DNA of 64,000 nt from Lachnospiraceae bacterium C10 (GCA_900100095.1 FMTN01000006.1:1-64000); one strand, 5' to 3'. Shown: positions 7,275 to 17,112, numbered from the stretch's first letter. The notes: generated by a model not told the origin, from the sequence alone. A program made the numbers and translations.

Positions 7275-9686
7275 ATGGTTACAGCTTATAATCATCGTTC
7301 CGTTGAGAAAAAATGGCGGAAGATCTGGGATAAGAAACCCGTTAATCCCAAGGATGAGAAGAAGGAAAAGTATTACTGCCTAGATATGTTCCCATATCCA
7401 TCCGGTAATGGTCTACACGTTGGACACTGGAGAGGATATGTTATTTCCGATGTATGGAGCCGTTATCAGCTTATGCATGGAAAGTATATTATTCACCCAA
7501 TGGGTTGGGATGCATTTGGCCTTCCGGCTGAGAACTATGCAATTAAGATGGGAGAGCATCCGGCTAAGTCTACAGCTGATAATATTTCTAATATCAAGCG
7601 TCAGATTCAGGAAATCTCTGCCATCTATGATTGGGATATGGAAGTTAATACGACAGATCCTAATTTCTATAAGTGGACACAGTGGATCTTCGTTCAGATG
7701 TTTAAGAAGGGTCTTGCCTACGAGAAGCAGATGCCGATCAACTGGTGTCCTAGCTGTAAGACAGGTCTTGCAAATGAGGAGGTTGTCAACGGTAAGTGTG
7801 AGCGTTGCGGCGCTGACGTAACCAAGAAGAACCTTCGTCAGTGGATGCTTAAGATTACAGCGTACGCTGACCGTCTCTTAGACGATCTTGATACATTGGA
7901 TTGGCCGGAAAAGGTTAAGAAGATGCAGTCGGATTGGATCGGACGAAGCCATGGAGCAGAAGTAAATTTCAAGGTGGACGGATCTGATGAAAGTATCACA
8001 GTCTATACAACACGTCCGGATACATTGTACGGATGTACCTTCATGGTTATGGCGCCTGAGCATGAAATGGCGAAAAAGCTTGCGACAGAGGAGCAGCTTG
8101 CAGCCGTTGAGGATTATATCTATCAGACATCCCTTCGTTCTTCTGTTGACCGTATGCAGTCCAAGGAGAAGACCGGTGTGTTTACAGGCTCTTATGCCAT
8201 TAATCCGATCAACGGTAAGAAGGTTCCAATCTGGCTGTCTGACTATGTACTGGCAGACTATGGTACCGGCGCTGTTATGTGTGTACCGGCACATGATGAC
8301 CGTGACTTTGCATTTGCAAAGAAGTTTGATCTTCCAATCATCCAGGTTATCTCAAAGGATGGTGTGGCAATCGAAGACATGGAAGAGGCGTACACAGAGG
8401 CTGTTGGAACCATGGTTAATTCCGGTGACTGGAATGGCATGGAGTCTTCCGAGCTTAAGTTAAAAGCCCCTGAAATGATCGAGAAGATGGGCGCAGGTAA
8501 GAAGACCACCAACTATAAGCTGCGTGACTGGGTATTCTCCCGTCAGAGATATTGGGGTGAGCCGATTCCTATTATTCACTGCCCGGATTGTGGAGCAGTT
8601 CCGGTTCCGGAAGATCAGCTTCCATTACTTCTTCCGGATGTTGAAAGCTATGAGCCGACCGGTACAGGAGAGTCACCACTTGCAGCAATTGAATCCTGGG
8701 TGAATACAACATGTCCATGTTGTGGTAAGCCTGCAAAGCGTGAGACAAATACAATGCCACAGTGGGCAGGTTCTTCCTGGTATTTCCTTCGCTACGTCGA
8801 TAACAAGAACGATGAAGCGCTTGTATCAAAGGACAAGGCAGAGAAGTATCTTCCGGTTGATATGTATATCGGTGGAGTTGAGCATGCGGTTCTTCACCTT
8901 TTATACGCAAGATTCTATACAAAGTTCTTACATGATATCGGAGTTGTTGATTTCAACGAACCGTTTAAGAAACTGTTTAACCAGGGTATGATTACCGGTA
9001 AGAATGGTATCAAGATGAGTAAGAGTAAGGGAAATGTTGTTTCCCCGGATGATCTGGTACGTGATTACGGCTGTGATTCCCTTCGTATGTACGAGCTCTT
9101 TGTAGGACCGCCAGAGCTTGATTCTGAGTGGGATGACCGTGGAATCGACGGAATCAATCGTTTCTTAAAGCGTGTATGGAAGCTTGTTCTCGAAGAGCAT
9201 GAGAAGAACATTCCTGAAACAAAGGAACTGGTACGTGTCAGAAACTGCATGGTAAAGGATATTACCACCCGTTTGGAGACCTTCAGCCTGAATACGGTTA
9301 TTTCCGGATTTATGGAATATACCAATACTCTGACGGATATGGCAAAGAACGGAGGCGTTGATCAGGTAACACTCGAGACTCTGGTGACACTCCTTGCTCC
9401 ATTTGCTCCGCATCTTGCGGAAGAGCTTCACGAATTGATCGGCAAGAACGGTTCTGTATTTGAGGAGACATGGCCGACCTACGATGAGAGCAAGATGGTT
9501 CTTGACGTGGTTGAGATGCCGGTTCAGTTGAATGGTAAGACAAAAGCTGTCATTCAGTTGCCAAAGGATGTTTCCAAGGAAGACGCGATTGCTGCAGCCA
9601 AGGAGGCACTTGGAGATAAGCTGACAGGTAATATTATCAAGGAAATTGTTGTTCCTGGTAAGATTATCAATATCGTAGCAAAATAA
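7275..9686 (+). CDS. leuS: Leucyl-tRNA synthetase
   Basis: It charges tRNA-Leu with leucine in the cytoplasm. The class I signature HIGH appears as HVGH at residues 48-51 and KMSKS at 580-584. A CP1 editing domain is expected at about 220-415. Cys pairs (CPSCKTG...CERCG near 160, CPDCG and CPCCG near 440-480) match the zinc-binding inserts of bacterial LeuRS. At 803 residues it is the standard bacterial length. ATG 7275 has GGGAGGAAG upstream. It has its own promoter and a hairpin terminator after it, so it is probably a single-gene transcript. Confidence 0.98.
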   Translation: MVTAYNHRSVEKKWRKIWDKKPVNPKDEKKEKYYCLDMFPYPSGNGLHVGHWRGYVISDVWSRYQLMHGKYIIHPMGWDAFGLPAENYAIKMGEHPAKSTADNISNIKRQIQEISAIYDWDMEVNTTDPNFYKWTQWIFVQMFKKGLAYEKQMPINWCPSCKTGLANEEVVNGKCERCGADVTKKNLRQWMLKITAYADRLLDDLDTLDWPEKVKKMQSDWIGRSHGAEVNFKVDGSDESITVYTTRPDTLYGCTFMVMAPEHEMAKKLATEEQLAAVEDYIYQTSLRSSVDRMQSKEKTGVFTGSYAINPINGKKVPIWLSDYVLADYGTGAVMCVPAHDDRDFAFAKKFDLPIIQVISKDGVAIEDMEEAYTEAVGTMVNSGDWNGMESSELKLKAPEMIEKMGAGKKTTNYKLRDWVFSRQRYWGEPIPIIHCPDCGAVPVPEDQLPLLLPDVESYEPTGTGESPLAAIESWVNTTCPCCGKPAKRETNTMPQWAGSSWYFLRYVDNKNDEALVSKDKAEKYLPVDMYIGGVEHAVLHLLYARFYTKFLHDIGVVDFNEPFKKLFNQGMITGKNGIKMSKSKGNVVSPDDLVRDYGCDSLRMYELFVGPPELDSEWDDRGIDGINRFLKRVWKLVLEEHEKNIPETKELVRVRNCMVKDITTRLETFSLNTVISGFMEYTNTLTDMAKNGGVDQVTLETLVTLLAPFAPHLAEELHELIGKNGSVFEETWPTYDESKMVLDVVEMPVQLNGKTKAVIQLPKDVSKEDAIAAAKEALGDKLTGNIIKEIVVPGKIINIVAK

Positions 9687-9695
9687 AGTTTCATA

Positions 9696-9746
9696 TGCCC
9701 GGCCTTTCTTTATAGCCCATTCGGCCGTAAGGAGGCGGGCATTTCT
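9696..9746 (+). terminator. Probable leuS terminator
   Basis: TGCCCG (9696-9701) pairs with CGGGCA (9736-9741), extended by an inner GCC/GGC pairing, and is followed by TTTCTT. The long irregular loop makes it weaker than a textbook terminator. A perfect palindrome TTTCTTATATAAGAAA follows at 9742-9757. Confidence 0.55.
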
Positions 9747-9806
9747 TATATAAGAAAAAGAAAGTTTAAAAGTTTAAAAAGGATCAAGATTACAAGAGGA
9801 GAACAT

Positions 9807-11021
9807 ATGACTAAAATTCAGATGAAGACACCACTGGTGGAGATGGATGGAGATGAAATGACAAGAGTCCTTTGGCAGATGATCAAGGATGAACTCATTC
9901 TTCCGTTCGTGGATCTTAAGAGCGAGTACTATGATCTGGGGCTTAAGCACAGAGATGAGACAGATGATCAGGTGACCATTGATGCAAGTGAGGCAACAAA
10001 GAAATACGGTGTTGCGGTTAAATGTGCAACCATCACACCGAATGCCGCACGTGTTGAGGAGTACAATCTCAAAAAGATGTACAAGAGCCCGAATGGAACC
10101 ATTCGTGCAATCCTGGACGGAACAGTTTTCCGTGCTCCAATCATTGTGAAGGGAATTGAGCCAAATGTTAAATCCTGGAAGAAGCCGATTACGATTGCCC
10201 GTCATGCCTACGGCGATGTCTATAAGGCTTCTGAGATGAAGATTCCTGAGGCCGGAAAGGTAGAGCTTGTCTATACGAAGGCAGACGGCAGTGAAGAGCG
10301 CGTTTTAGTCCATGAGTTTGACGGACCGGGAATTGTACAGGGACAGCACAATGTAACGGCATCCATCACAAGCTTTGCGAGAAGCTGTTTCAATTTTGCT
10401 CTTGATCAGAAGCAGGACCTTTGGTTTGCTACAAAGGATACCATCAGCAAGCAGTATGACCATACATTCAAGGATGTATTTGCTGAAATTTATGAAAAAG
10501 AGTATAAAGAGAAGTTTGAGGCGGCAGGAATCGAATACTTCTACACACTGATCGACGATGCGGTTGCACGTGTTATGAAGTCTGAGGGTGGCTTTATCTG
10601 GGCCTGCAAGAATTATGACGGAGATGTTATGAGTGATATGTTATCCTCTGCCTTCGGTTCTCTTGCCATGATGACTTCCGTTCTTGTTTCTCCGAAGGGA
10701 TATTTTGAATATGAGGCAGCCCATGGAACGGTACAGCGTCATTACTATAAACACCTGAAAGGCGAGGAGACTTCCACCAACTCTGTTGCAACGATTTTTG
10801 CATGGACAGGTGCGCTTCGCAAAAGGGGTGAATTGGATGGAAACAAGGAACTTTGTGATTTTGCAGATGCGCTTGAAAAGGCATGCCTTGCAACCATTGA
10901 ATCCGGAAAGATGACAGGAGATCTGGCTCTGATCACATCTCTGCCGAATCCGGTTAAGTTAAACAGTAGAGATTTTATTCTTGCAATACGCGAGAACTTA
11001 GAGAAAGATTTAGGAATGTAA
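9807..11021 (+). CDS. icd: NADP-dependent isocitrate dehydrogenase, eukaryote-like homodimeric type
   Basis: It oxidises isocitrate to 2-oxoglutarate, giving NADPH and the carbon skeleton for glutamate. The sequence (EMDGDEMTR at 12-20, [15 protein letters not shown] near 95, [11 protein letters not shown] near 131, [12 protein letters not shown] near 305) matches the type II IDH family shared with mitochondria and cytosol of eukaryotes, not the E. coli Icd type. The 404-residue length fits. ATG 9807 is preceded by AGAGGAG. The ABC-F gene starts one base after its stop, so the two are probably co-transcribed. No citrate synthase or aconitase gene lies nearby. Confidence 0.94.
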   Translation: MTKIQMKTPLVEMDGDEMTRVLWQMIKDELILPFVDLKSEYYDLGLKHRDETDDQVTIDASEATKKYGVAVKCATITPNAARVEEYNLKKMYKSPNGTIRAILDGTVFRAPIIVKGIEPNVKSWKKPITIARHAYGDVYKASEMKIPEAGKVELVYTKADGSEERVLVHEFDGPGIVQGQHNVTASITSFARSCFNFALDQKQDLWFATKDTISKQYDHTFKDVFAEIYEKEYKEKFEAAGIEYFYTLIDDAVARVMKSEGGFIWACKNYDGDVMSDMLSSAFGSLAMMTSVLVSPKGYFEYEAAHGTVQRHYYKHLKGEETSTNSVATIFAWTGALRKRGELDGNKELCDFADALEKACLATIESGKMTGDLALITSLPNPVKLNSRDFILAIRENLEKDLGM

Positions 11022-11022
11022 T

Positions 11023-12942
11023 ATGATTTTATCTGTTGCAAACCTGCAGAAGGCATTCGGTGAGGATATTATCTTCACCGATGTTTCCTTTCAGGTGCAG
11101 GAACATGAAAAGATAGCGATTGTTGGAAATAATGGATGTGGTAAATCAACGCTTCTTAAGGTAATCGTTGGCCAGGAGCCATCGGACCAGGGGAGCGTTG
11201 TTTTTGCGAAGGACAGCACATATGGATACCTCGCTCAGTATCAGGATGCGGATTACGCGGGGAATATCTGGGAGTACGTATATCATGCAAGAGAAGATAT
11301 TCTTGATATGAATCAGACTCTTCGTTCCATGGAAGAAGAGATGACGCACAGAACCGGAGACGAGCTGAGCAAGCTGATGGAGCAGTATCATAATCTTTCG
11401 CATCAGTTTGCCCTTTTGGAAGGTGAATCTTATGAGAGTCGTGTTACCGGAATTTTAAAAGGTCTTGGCTTTGAGGAAGATGACTTTGCAAAGACCATGG
11501 CACAATTGTCCGGAGGTCAGAAGACCCGTGTTGCTTTATCGAGACTATTGGTGTCTTCTCCGGATATTTTGCTTTTGGACGAGCCAATCAACCATCTGGA
11601 TTTAAGGTCCATTGAGTGGCTTGAAAATTTCCTTTTAAACTACAAGGGCGCTGTTATTATTGTAGCTCATGACCGTTATTTCCTTGACCGGACCGTTTCA
11701 AGGGTCATTGATTTGTCCGGAAAGAAGGCACATGACTATAAGGGGAATTATTCTGCCTTTATGAAGCAGAAAGATCTTTTTCTGCTGACGCGTCAGAGAG
11801 AGTACGATAAGCAGCAAAAGAAAATTGCTCATGAAGAGGCTGTAATTGAAAAACTTCAAAGTTTCAACCGGGAGAAATCCATCAAGCGTGCAGAAAGCAG
11901 AAAGAAACTTTTGGACAAGATGGAGGTGATGGACAAGCCGGTTTTGGACCACGGGGAGATGAATCTTACCCTGTCGGCTCTGACATCGAGCGGTAAGGAT
12001 GTTCTTAAGATTGAAAATCTTGCGAAGTCCTTTGGCGAGAAGCAGCTTTTTCGTGATATCAGCTTTGAAATCAAGCGGGGGGATCGCGTTGCCCTGATTG
12101 GGGATAATGGAATCGGTAAGTCAACCATTCTAAAAATTATTAATGGTCTTATTCCTGCAGATAAGGGGACGGTTACCATTGGAACCGGCGTTACGATTGG
12201 ATATTATGACCAGGAACAGCAGCTTTTTGACGAAGACAAGACTTTGTTTCAGGAGATGCAGGATACATATCCGGATATGGATAATACCAGAGTACGTAAT
12301 ACATTGGCGGCCTTTTTGTTCACAGGTGAAGATGTCTATAAGCAGATTAAAGACCTTTCAGGAGGAGAGCGCGGAAGAATTTCTCTCGCCAAGCTGATGC
12401 TTTCAGGCGCTAATTTTCTGATTCTGGATGAGCCGACCAACCATTTGGATATGGAGTCCAAGGAGATTTTGGAACATGCCCTTCGCGGCTATGACGGAAC
12501 ACTTCTATATGTGTCCCATGACCGATATTTTGTGAATCAGACGGCGCAAAGGATCATTGATCTTACCTCTCAGGGACTTTGCGAGTACCTTGGCAATTAT
12601 GATTACTATCTTCAGAAGCGGGAAACCATACGAAACGATTATGGCCTTGGCGAGGAGAAGAAGGCAGAGGAGGCTGTAACAGAGGAGGTTGCCGGCAAGC
12701 TCGACTGGAAAGAGCAGAAGGCAAAGCAGGCAGCACAAAGAAAGCTTGACCGTGCAAGAGAACAGATTGAAGAAAAAATCGAAAAGCTTGAAGAACGCCT
12801 GTCGGAGCTGGATGTATTGTTTTCAGATCCGGATGTGGCGACCAATTCTGCCCGGCTGAATGAATTAAGTCAGGAGCAAAAGCAGGTAACGGAAGAATTA
12901 GAAGCTTTGTATAATGAGTGGGAAGAATTTGCCTCATATTGA
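11023..12942 (+). CDS. ABC-F family ATPase, YdiF-like, with C-terminal coiled coil
   Basis: A cytoplasmic protein with two ABC cassettes and no membrane domain, of the class that works on the ribosome exit site. Walker A motifs are GNNGCGKST (about 35-43) and GDNGIGKST (about 362). Signature motifs are LSGGQKTR and LSGGERGR. The linker between cassettes is long and charged, and the last 90 residues form a coiled coil. The first Walker B reads LDEPINHLD, with Ile where Thr is usual; the second is the normal LDEPTNHLD. Placement just before rex matches Bacillus ydiF near rex, so it is probably that orthologue. The substrate or stalled-ribosome type it acts on is unknown. At 639 residues it is normal length. 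Confidence 0.9.
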   Translation: MILSVANLQKAFGEDIIFTDVSFQVQEHEKIAIVGNNGCGKSTLLKVIVGQEPSDQGSVVFAKDSTYGYLAQYQDADYAGNIWEYVYHAREDILDMNQTLRSMEEEMTHRTGDELSKLMEQYHNLSHQFALLEGESYESRVTGILKGLGFEEDDFAKTMAQLSGGQKTRVALSRLLVSSPDILLLDEPINHLDLRSIEWLENFLLNYKGAVIIVAHDRYFLDRTVSRVIDLSGKKAHDYKGNYSAFMKQKDLFLLTRQREYDKQQKKIAHEEAVIEKLQSFNREKSIKRAESRKKLLDKMEVMDKPVLDHGEMNLTLSALTSSGKDVLKIENLAKSFGEKQLFRDISFEIKRGDRVALIGDNGIGKSTILKIINGLIPADKGTVTIGTGVTIGYYDQEQQLFDEDKTLFQEMQDTYPDMDNTRVRNTLAAFLFTGEDVYKQIKDLSGGERGRISLAKLMLSGANFLILDEPTNHLDMESKEILEHALRGYDGTLLYVSHDRYFVNQTAQRIIDLTSQGLCEYLGNYDYYLQKRETIRNDYGLGEEKKAEEAVTEEVAGKLDWKEQKAKQAAQRKLDRAREQIEEKIEKLEERLSELDVLFSDPDVATNSARLNELSQEQKQVTEELEALYNEWEEFASY

Positions 12943-12954
12943 CGAGAAATCACT

Positions 12955-12994
12955 TTGTTAAATGTTTGACAAGCTATAAAAAACCTCGTAAAAT
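12955..12994 (+). promoter_or_regulatory. rex promoter with overlapping Rex operator
   Basis: TTGACA (12966-12971) and TAAAAT (12989-12994) are 17 bases apart, a strong sigma-A promoter. TTGTTAA-ATGT-TTGACAA at 12955-12972 fits the clostridial Rex box (TTGTTAANNNNTTAACAA) with one mismatch, and its right half is the -35 box itself. Rex bound here would block RNA polymerase, so rex is likely autoregulated by the NADH/NAD(+) ratio. Confidence 0.8.
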
Positions 12995-13025
12995 GTATGT
13001 GGTGTTTTTTACGATAGGAGGTTCT

Positions 13026-13652
13026 ATGGAAAAGGGGATTTCACCTGCAGTCATTCGTAGAATGCCCAGGTATTATCGATATTTAGGTGAATTACTTGAG
13101 GATGGAGTCGAACGAATTTCATCCAATGATCTTTCGCGCAGAATGCATGTGACCGCATCTCAGATTCGCCAGGATCTGAATAATTTTGGCGGGTTTGGAC
13201 AGCAGGGCTATGGCTACAATGTGCAGTTTTTATATGACGAGATAGGTAAAATACTGGGTCAGACGCATATGAACCATGTTATTTTAGTCGGCGTTGGTAA
13301 TTTGGGACAGGCAATTGCAAACTACGTTAAATTCGAAAAGCTTTCTTTTAAGATGATTGGTCTTTTTGATATCGATCCTTCCAAGAAGGGAAAGGAAGTA
13401 AGCGGCATAAAGATTCAGATGGTGGATGAGCTCGAAGAGTTTATGAAGACCCATCAGGTCGACATTGTGGCACTTACGATTCCGAAAGAAAGCGCAGAAC
13501 CGATTGCCCGCAGACTGATTGAGCTGGGGGTAAAGGCATTCTGGAATTTCGCCCACGTGGATTTGGATGTTCCGGAAGGAGTTATTGTTGAGAACGTACA
13601 CCTTTCGGATTCCCTTATGACATTATCCTATAATATTACAAAGTTAAAATAA
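13026..13652 (+). CDS. rex: Redox-sensing transcriptional repressor Rex
   Basis: It represses fermentation and NADH-reoxidising genes when NAD(+) is abundant and lets go when NADH rises. Residues 1-80 are the winged helix (RRMPRYYRYLGELL, then the recognition segment VTASQIRQDLNNFGGFG). A Rossmann domain follows with GVGNLG at 89-94 and a C-terminal swap helix. ATG 13026 has a perfect AGGAGG five bases upstream. The frame is open further upstream but that part covers the promoter. At 208 residues it is standard size. Fourteen bases separate it from the coiled-coil gene, so the downstream genes probably share its promoter. Confidence 0.97.
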   Translation: MEKGISPAVIRRMPRYYRYLGELLEDGVERISSNDLSRRMHVTASQIRQDLNNFGGFGQQGYGYNVQFLYDEIGKILGQTHMNHVILVGVGNLGQAIANYVKFEKLSFKMIGLFDIDPSKKGKEVSGIKIQMVDELEEFMKTHQVDIVALTIPKESAEPIARRLIELGVKAFWNFAHVDLDVPEGVIVENVHLSDSLMTLSYNITKLK

Positions 13653-13666
13653 GCGGGAGATATACA

Positions 13667-14422
13667 ATGGAAGAGGGCGTATTTTTATCAGCGCTTAAGC
13701 TTGCGAAAATACCGGTTTTAGTTCTGGATCAGAAGTGGCACAGGTTGTTTGCCTTGAACGGCAAGCCTGAGGAAATTAAAACAGTTGAGGTTGAACTGAA
13801 TGAGCTGTTGCAGCAGCAGGGAAAAGCAACGACCGATATAAAAAGTCTTAAGAAGGTCAAGGCAAAGCTCATGCAAAATATTGTAGATAATATGGATGCT
13901 GTGGATCAGTCGAAGCTTTCATCGGAAGCTGCGAAGAAGCTGGAGCAGGATAAGATTCTGATTGATCAGACAAATGAGAAGATCAATGAACTGGAGGATA
14001 AGCTTTTGGAATATCCGAAGCTGATCAAAGAGAAGAATCAGGAATTGATGCTTCTTACCATGTCGTTTTGTTACAATAAGATGCGGACCAATACGTCGGA
14101 AGTTCACCAGATTGCAAAATGGATTACCCAGGTCCGCATTGATTTGAAAAAGAATATTATAAAAAAACAGAATCGAGAGATTAATAACCGGGAAATGTAT
14201 ACCTACATGCATGATATTTTCGGAAAAGATGTCGTTGATATCTTTGATATCAAAGAATCGGAAGAACTTGCTCTTACCAGCAAGGACTCTGCGAATGCGA
14301 GAAGTCGCACAGAGGCAGACGGTTCAGATGAAAGAAAAGAGCATGAGTCAAAGGAACCACTGGAAAATATTGACACAAAGGCTGTAGAGGAAAAGGAGGA
14401 GGATCATGCTGGCAATTCTTGA
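13667..14422 (+). CDS. Unknown coiled-coil cytoplasmic protein between rex and nnr
   Basis: A 251-residue protein with no signal peptide or membrane segment. Residues 1-30 (ALKLAKIPVLVLDQKWHRLF) look like a small folded unit, residues 45-130 are highly charged helix likely to form a coiled coil, residues 130-195 are helical (LLTMSFCYNKMRTNTSEV), and the last 50 are acidic and disordered. I do not recognise a named family. GGGAG lies eight bases before the ATG. Its end overlaps nnr by 17 bases, so it is firmly in the rex operon and probably coupled to nnr. A link to NAD(P)H or redox state is only suggested by position. Confidence 0.75.
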   Translation: MEEGVFLSALKLAKIPVLVLDQKWHRLFALNGKPEEIKTVEVELNELLQQQGKATTDIKSLKKVKAKLMQNIVDNMDAVDQSKLSSEAAKKLEQDKILIDQTNEKINELEDKLLEYPKLIKEKNQELMLLTMSFCYNKMRTNTSEVHQIAKWITQVRIDLKKNIIKKQNREINNREMYTYMHDIFGKDVVDIFDIKESEELALTSKDSANARSRTEADGSDERKEHESKEPLENIDTKAVEEKEEDHAGNS

Positions 14423-15899
14423 TGCGCAGGAAATGCAAAAGGCAGATCAGTACACTCAGGATACGTTAAAGGTTTCTGGACTTGTTTTGATGGAAAAAGC
14501 TGCCCTTGCACTTTTGTCATATATTAGGAAGACGTACGAAGGGGCAGGGCGGATTGGAATACTATGCGGAAGCGGGAATAATGGCGGAGACGGACTTGCT
14601 CTGGCCAGGCTTCTGACAGATGAGAAAATAGATGTGACGGTTTTTCTGGTAGGAAATCCGTCACATTTTTCTGCATCTGCGCGAATTCAGTATGAAGCGG
14701 CTGTGGCATATCAGATTCCTTTCGCTAAAACGATTCGGGAGCTGGAGACCTGCGATGTGTTTGTGGATGCTATGCTTGGAACCGGGGCAGACCGGCCTTT
14801 AACGGGGCAGTACCTGGAAGCGGTCCGGTGGTTGAATGCCTCCGGGCGACCTGTTGTGGCAGTGGATCTTCCGACAGGAATCTCAGCTTCAAGCGGACAG
14901 GTGCTTGGAGAAGCGGTTTTATGCAGTGATACAGTGACCTTTGGCTTTTATAAGATCGGACAGATTTTATATCCGGGAAGAAGCTATTGCGGAAAGCTGA
15001 AGAGAAGAAGAATTGGTATTACGGCAAGAAGCTTAGAAGATAAACCGAAGGTTTTCTGTATGGAAGAGCATGATGTAAAAAACCTTCTTCCCTCCCGGTT
15101 TTCGGATAGTCATAAAGGAGACTATGGCAAGCTGTTAGCGGTATGTTCGGATGTCGGTATGGCAGGCGCCGGAATTCTCGCGGCAAAAGCCTCGCTTGCA
15201 ATGGGCGTTGGTATGGTGAAGGTCATGACAGAGGAGGCGAATCGAATCATTTTACAGACCTCCGTGCCGGAAGCTTTGTATGCACCGTTTGATGAGAAGG
15301 AGCTTACAGAGGATACATGGGCGTCGGCTATTATGATCGGACCGGGACTTGGGCAGAAGAGAGGGGCAAAGGAACTTGTAAGATGTGCTCTGTCGGATCC
15401 AAAGCGCCCGTTGCTTTTAGATGCGGATGCGATTAATCTGATAGCCCTGGATGAGGAATTGATGCAGCTTCTTGACCGCATGGCAAAAAAGAAGGAAATC
15501 GTGCTCACACCGCATCTTATGGAGATGAGCCGGATTAGTGGGTGCGATATCCATACACTGAAAGAAAATGGGATTGAGAAGGCAAGAACATTTGCAATGC
15601 AGCACCATGTCACTCTTGTTTTAAAAGGAGCATGTACCATCTGCGCCCTCGCATCAGGGGAGATATACCTGAATACCACGGGGAACAGCGGAATGGCAAC
15701 GGCAGGAAGTGGAGATGTGCTGTCCGGGATGATTTCCGCCCTTATGGCGTCGGGATTATCCGGTGGTATTGCAGCTCCACTTGGTGTATACTTACATGGA
15801 CTTTGCGGAGATTATGCAAGGGATGTATATTCTTCCAGGAGTATGAAGGCATCGCATTTAATTGAGATGCTGCCACGGGTTTTGCTTTTGCTTGGCTGA
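14406..15899 (+). CDS. nnr: Bifunctional NAD(P)H-hydrate epimerase / ADP-dependent NAD(P)H-hydrate dehydratase
   Basis: It repairs damaged, hydrated NADH and NADPH. The N-terminal YjeF epimerase half has GSGNNGGDG at 55-63 and a Rossmann fold that converts R and S forms. The C-terminal ribokinase-like half (from about 225) has LTPHLMEM and GNSGMATAGSGDVLSG, the nucleotide site of the ADP-dependent dehydratase. The 497-residue fusion is the usual bacterial arrangement. The start ATG has AAAGGAGGA immediately upstream, inside the end of the preceding gene. Its place right behind rex ties a cofactor-repair enzyme to the redox regulator. Confidence 0.95.
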   Translation: MLAILDAQEMQKADQYTQDTLKVSGLVLMEKAALALLSYIRKTYEGAGRIGILCGSGNNGGDGLALARLLTDEKIDVTVFLVGNPSHFSASARIQYEAAVAYQIPFAKTIRELETCDVFVDAMLGTGADRPLTGQYLEAVRWLNASGRPVVAVDLPTGISASSGQVLGEAVLCSDTVTFGFYKIGQILYPGRSYCGKLKRRRIGITARSLEDKPKVFCMEEHDVKNLLPSRFSDSHKGDYGKLLAVCSDVGMAGAGILAAKASLAMGVGMVKVMTEEANRIILQTSVPEALYAPFDEKELTEDTWASAIMIGPGLGQKRGAKELVRCALSDPKRPLLLDADAINLIALDEELMQLLDRMAKKKEIVLTPHLMEMSRISGCDIHTLKENGIEKARTFAMQHHVTLVLKGACTICALASGEIYLNTTGNSGMATAGSGDVLSGMISALMASGLSGGIAAPLGVYLHGLCGDYARDVYSSRSMKASHLIEMLPRVLLLLG

Positions 15900-15957
15900 A
15901 GAGCGGCAGAAGGAAGAAGCCCTGGCAAATATGTACGGATAAAGAAAGGACAAAACA

Positions 15958-17112
15958 ATGGATCTGATGAGAGTATCTGCAAAAGTAGATCTGGATGCCA
16001 TTTTAAAAAATATTGAAGAGACAAAGAAACGTTGTGAGAATCAGAAGATATACGCTGTTTTAAAAGCGGATGGATATGGACACGGCGGTCTTGAAATAGC
16101 AAGAGAGCTGGAAATGTGTGATCTGATCTACGGATATGCGGTTGCAACAGCGGAAGAGGCTTTTGAGCTTCGTGATCATGATTTAAAGAAACCGATTCTG
16201 ATTCTGGGATATACTTTTAACGATTCCTACGAGAGGGTGATTCTTGAGGATATCAGACCGACTATTTATACGGCTGCAATGGCGGAGGAATATGCCGATG
16301 TAGCGAAAAAGCTTGGCAGGAAGGTATATTGCCATATTAAAATCGACACCGGCATGAGTCGTATCGGGTACCAGGTGGATGAAAAATCGGCAGATGAAAT
16401 TGCATCGATCTTCGAGCGGAGTGAGCTGGTTGCGGAAGGTATTTTTACGCATTTTGCCCGTTCAGATGAAGAAGATAAAACAGCGACGAATCAGCAGTAT
16501 GAACTTTTCCTTCATATGATACAGCTTCTTTCACAGAGGGGCATTCATTTTACCATTCGTCACTGCTGCAACAGTGCGGCTGCAATGGAATACAACAGGG
16601 ACAAGCTGGATGCGGTTCGTCTGGGTGTGACGATGTATGGTATGTGGCCGTCAGCGGAAGTTGATCATAGTTTTCCGATTCATCCGGCCTTATCCTTGTA
16701 TTCTCATATTGTTCACATTAAGAAACTTCCGGCCGGTAGAAGCATTAGCTATGGCGGAACCTATACAACGACGAAGGAGCGCGTGATTGCGACCATTCCG
16801 GTTGGCTATGCGGATGGCTATGCCAGGTCTCTTTCCGGAAAAGGAGAGGTCTTGATTCGTGGGAAAAGGGCTCCAATCGTTGGCCGCATCTGTATGGACC
16901 AGATGATGGTGGATGTGTCGGATATTCCGGGGGTTCGTGTGCTCGATCAGGTTACACTGATCGGAAGAGACGAAGATCAGTGTATCAGCTTTGAAGAGCT
17001 CGGAGAATTGTCCGGTAAGTTCAATTATGAATTCGCCTGTGGGCTTGGAAATCGTATCCCTCGTCTGTACTATCGAAACGGCAGGCTGGTTGAGAAGAAG
17101 CAGTTTTTCTAA
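15958..17112 (+). CDS. alr: Alanine racemase
   Basis: A PLP enzyme that interconverts L- and D-alanine and supplies D-Ala for peptidoglycan. The cofactor lysine is K36 in AVLKADGYGHG. The second catalytic residue is Y265 in SISYGGTYTT, and the C-terminal domain has RICMDQMMVDVS. The length of 384 residues is typical. It starts 58 bases after nnr, with AAAGGAC upstream of the ATG. The pairing nnr-alr occurs widely in Firmicutes. No terminator is visible on either side, so it probably belongs to the long rex transcript. Confidence 0.96.
   Translation: MDLMRVSAKVDLDAILKNIEETKKRCENQKIYAVLKADGYGHGGLEIARELEMCDLIYGYAVATAEEAFELRDHDLKKPILILGYTFNDSYERVILEDIRPTIYTAAMAEEYADVAKKLGRKVYCHIKIDTGMSRIGYQVDEKSADEIASIFERSELVAEGIFTHFARSDEEDKTATNQQYELFLHMIQLLSQRGIHFTIRHCCNSAAAMEYNRDKLDAVRLGVTMYGMWPSAEVDHSFPIHPALSLYSHIVHIKKLPAGRSISYGGTYTTTKERVIATIPVGYADGYARSLSGKGEVLIRGKRAPIVGRICMDQMMVDVSDIPGVRVLDQVTLIGRDEDQCISFEELGELSGKFNYEFACGLGNRIPRLYYRNGRLVEKKQFF

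Noticed and set aside
9742-9757. Perfect palindrome TTTCTTATATAAGAAA as an operator for icd
   Set aside because: It is AT-only, sits in the tail of the leuS terminator, matches no regulator site I know, and has no promoter boxes at a fitting distance.
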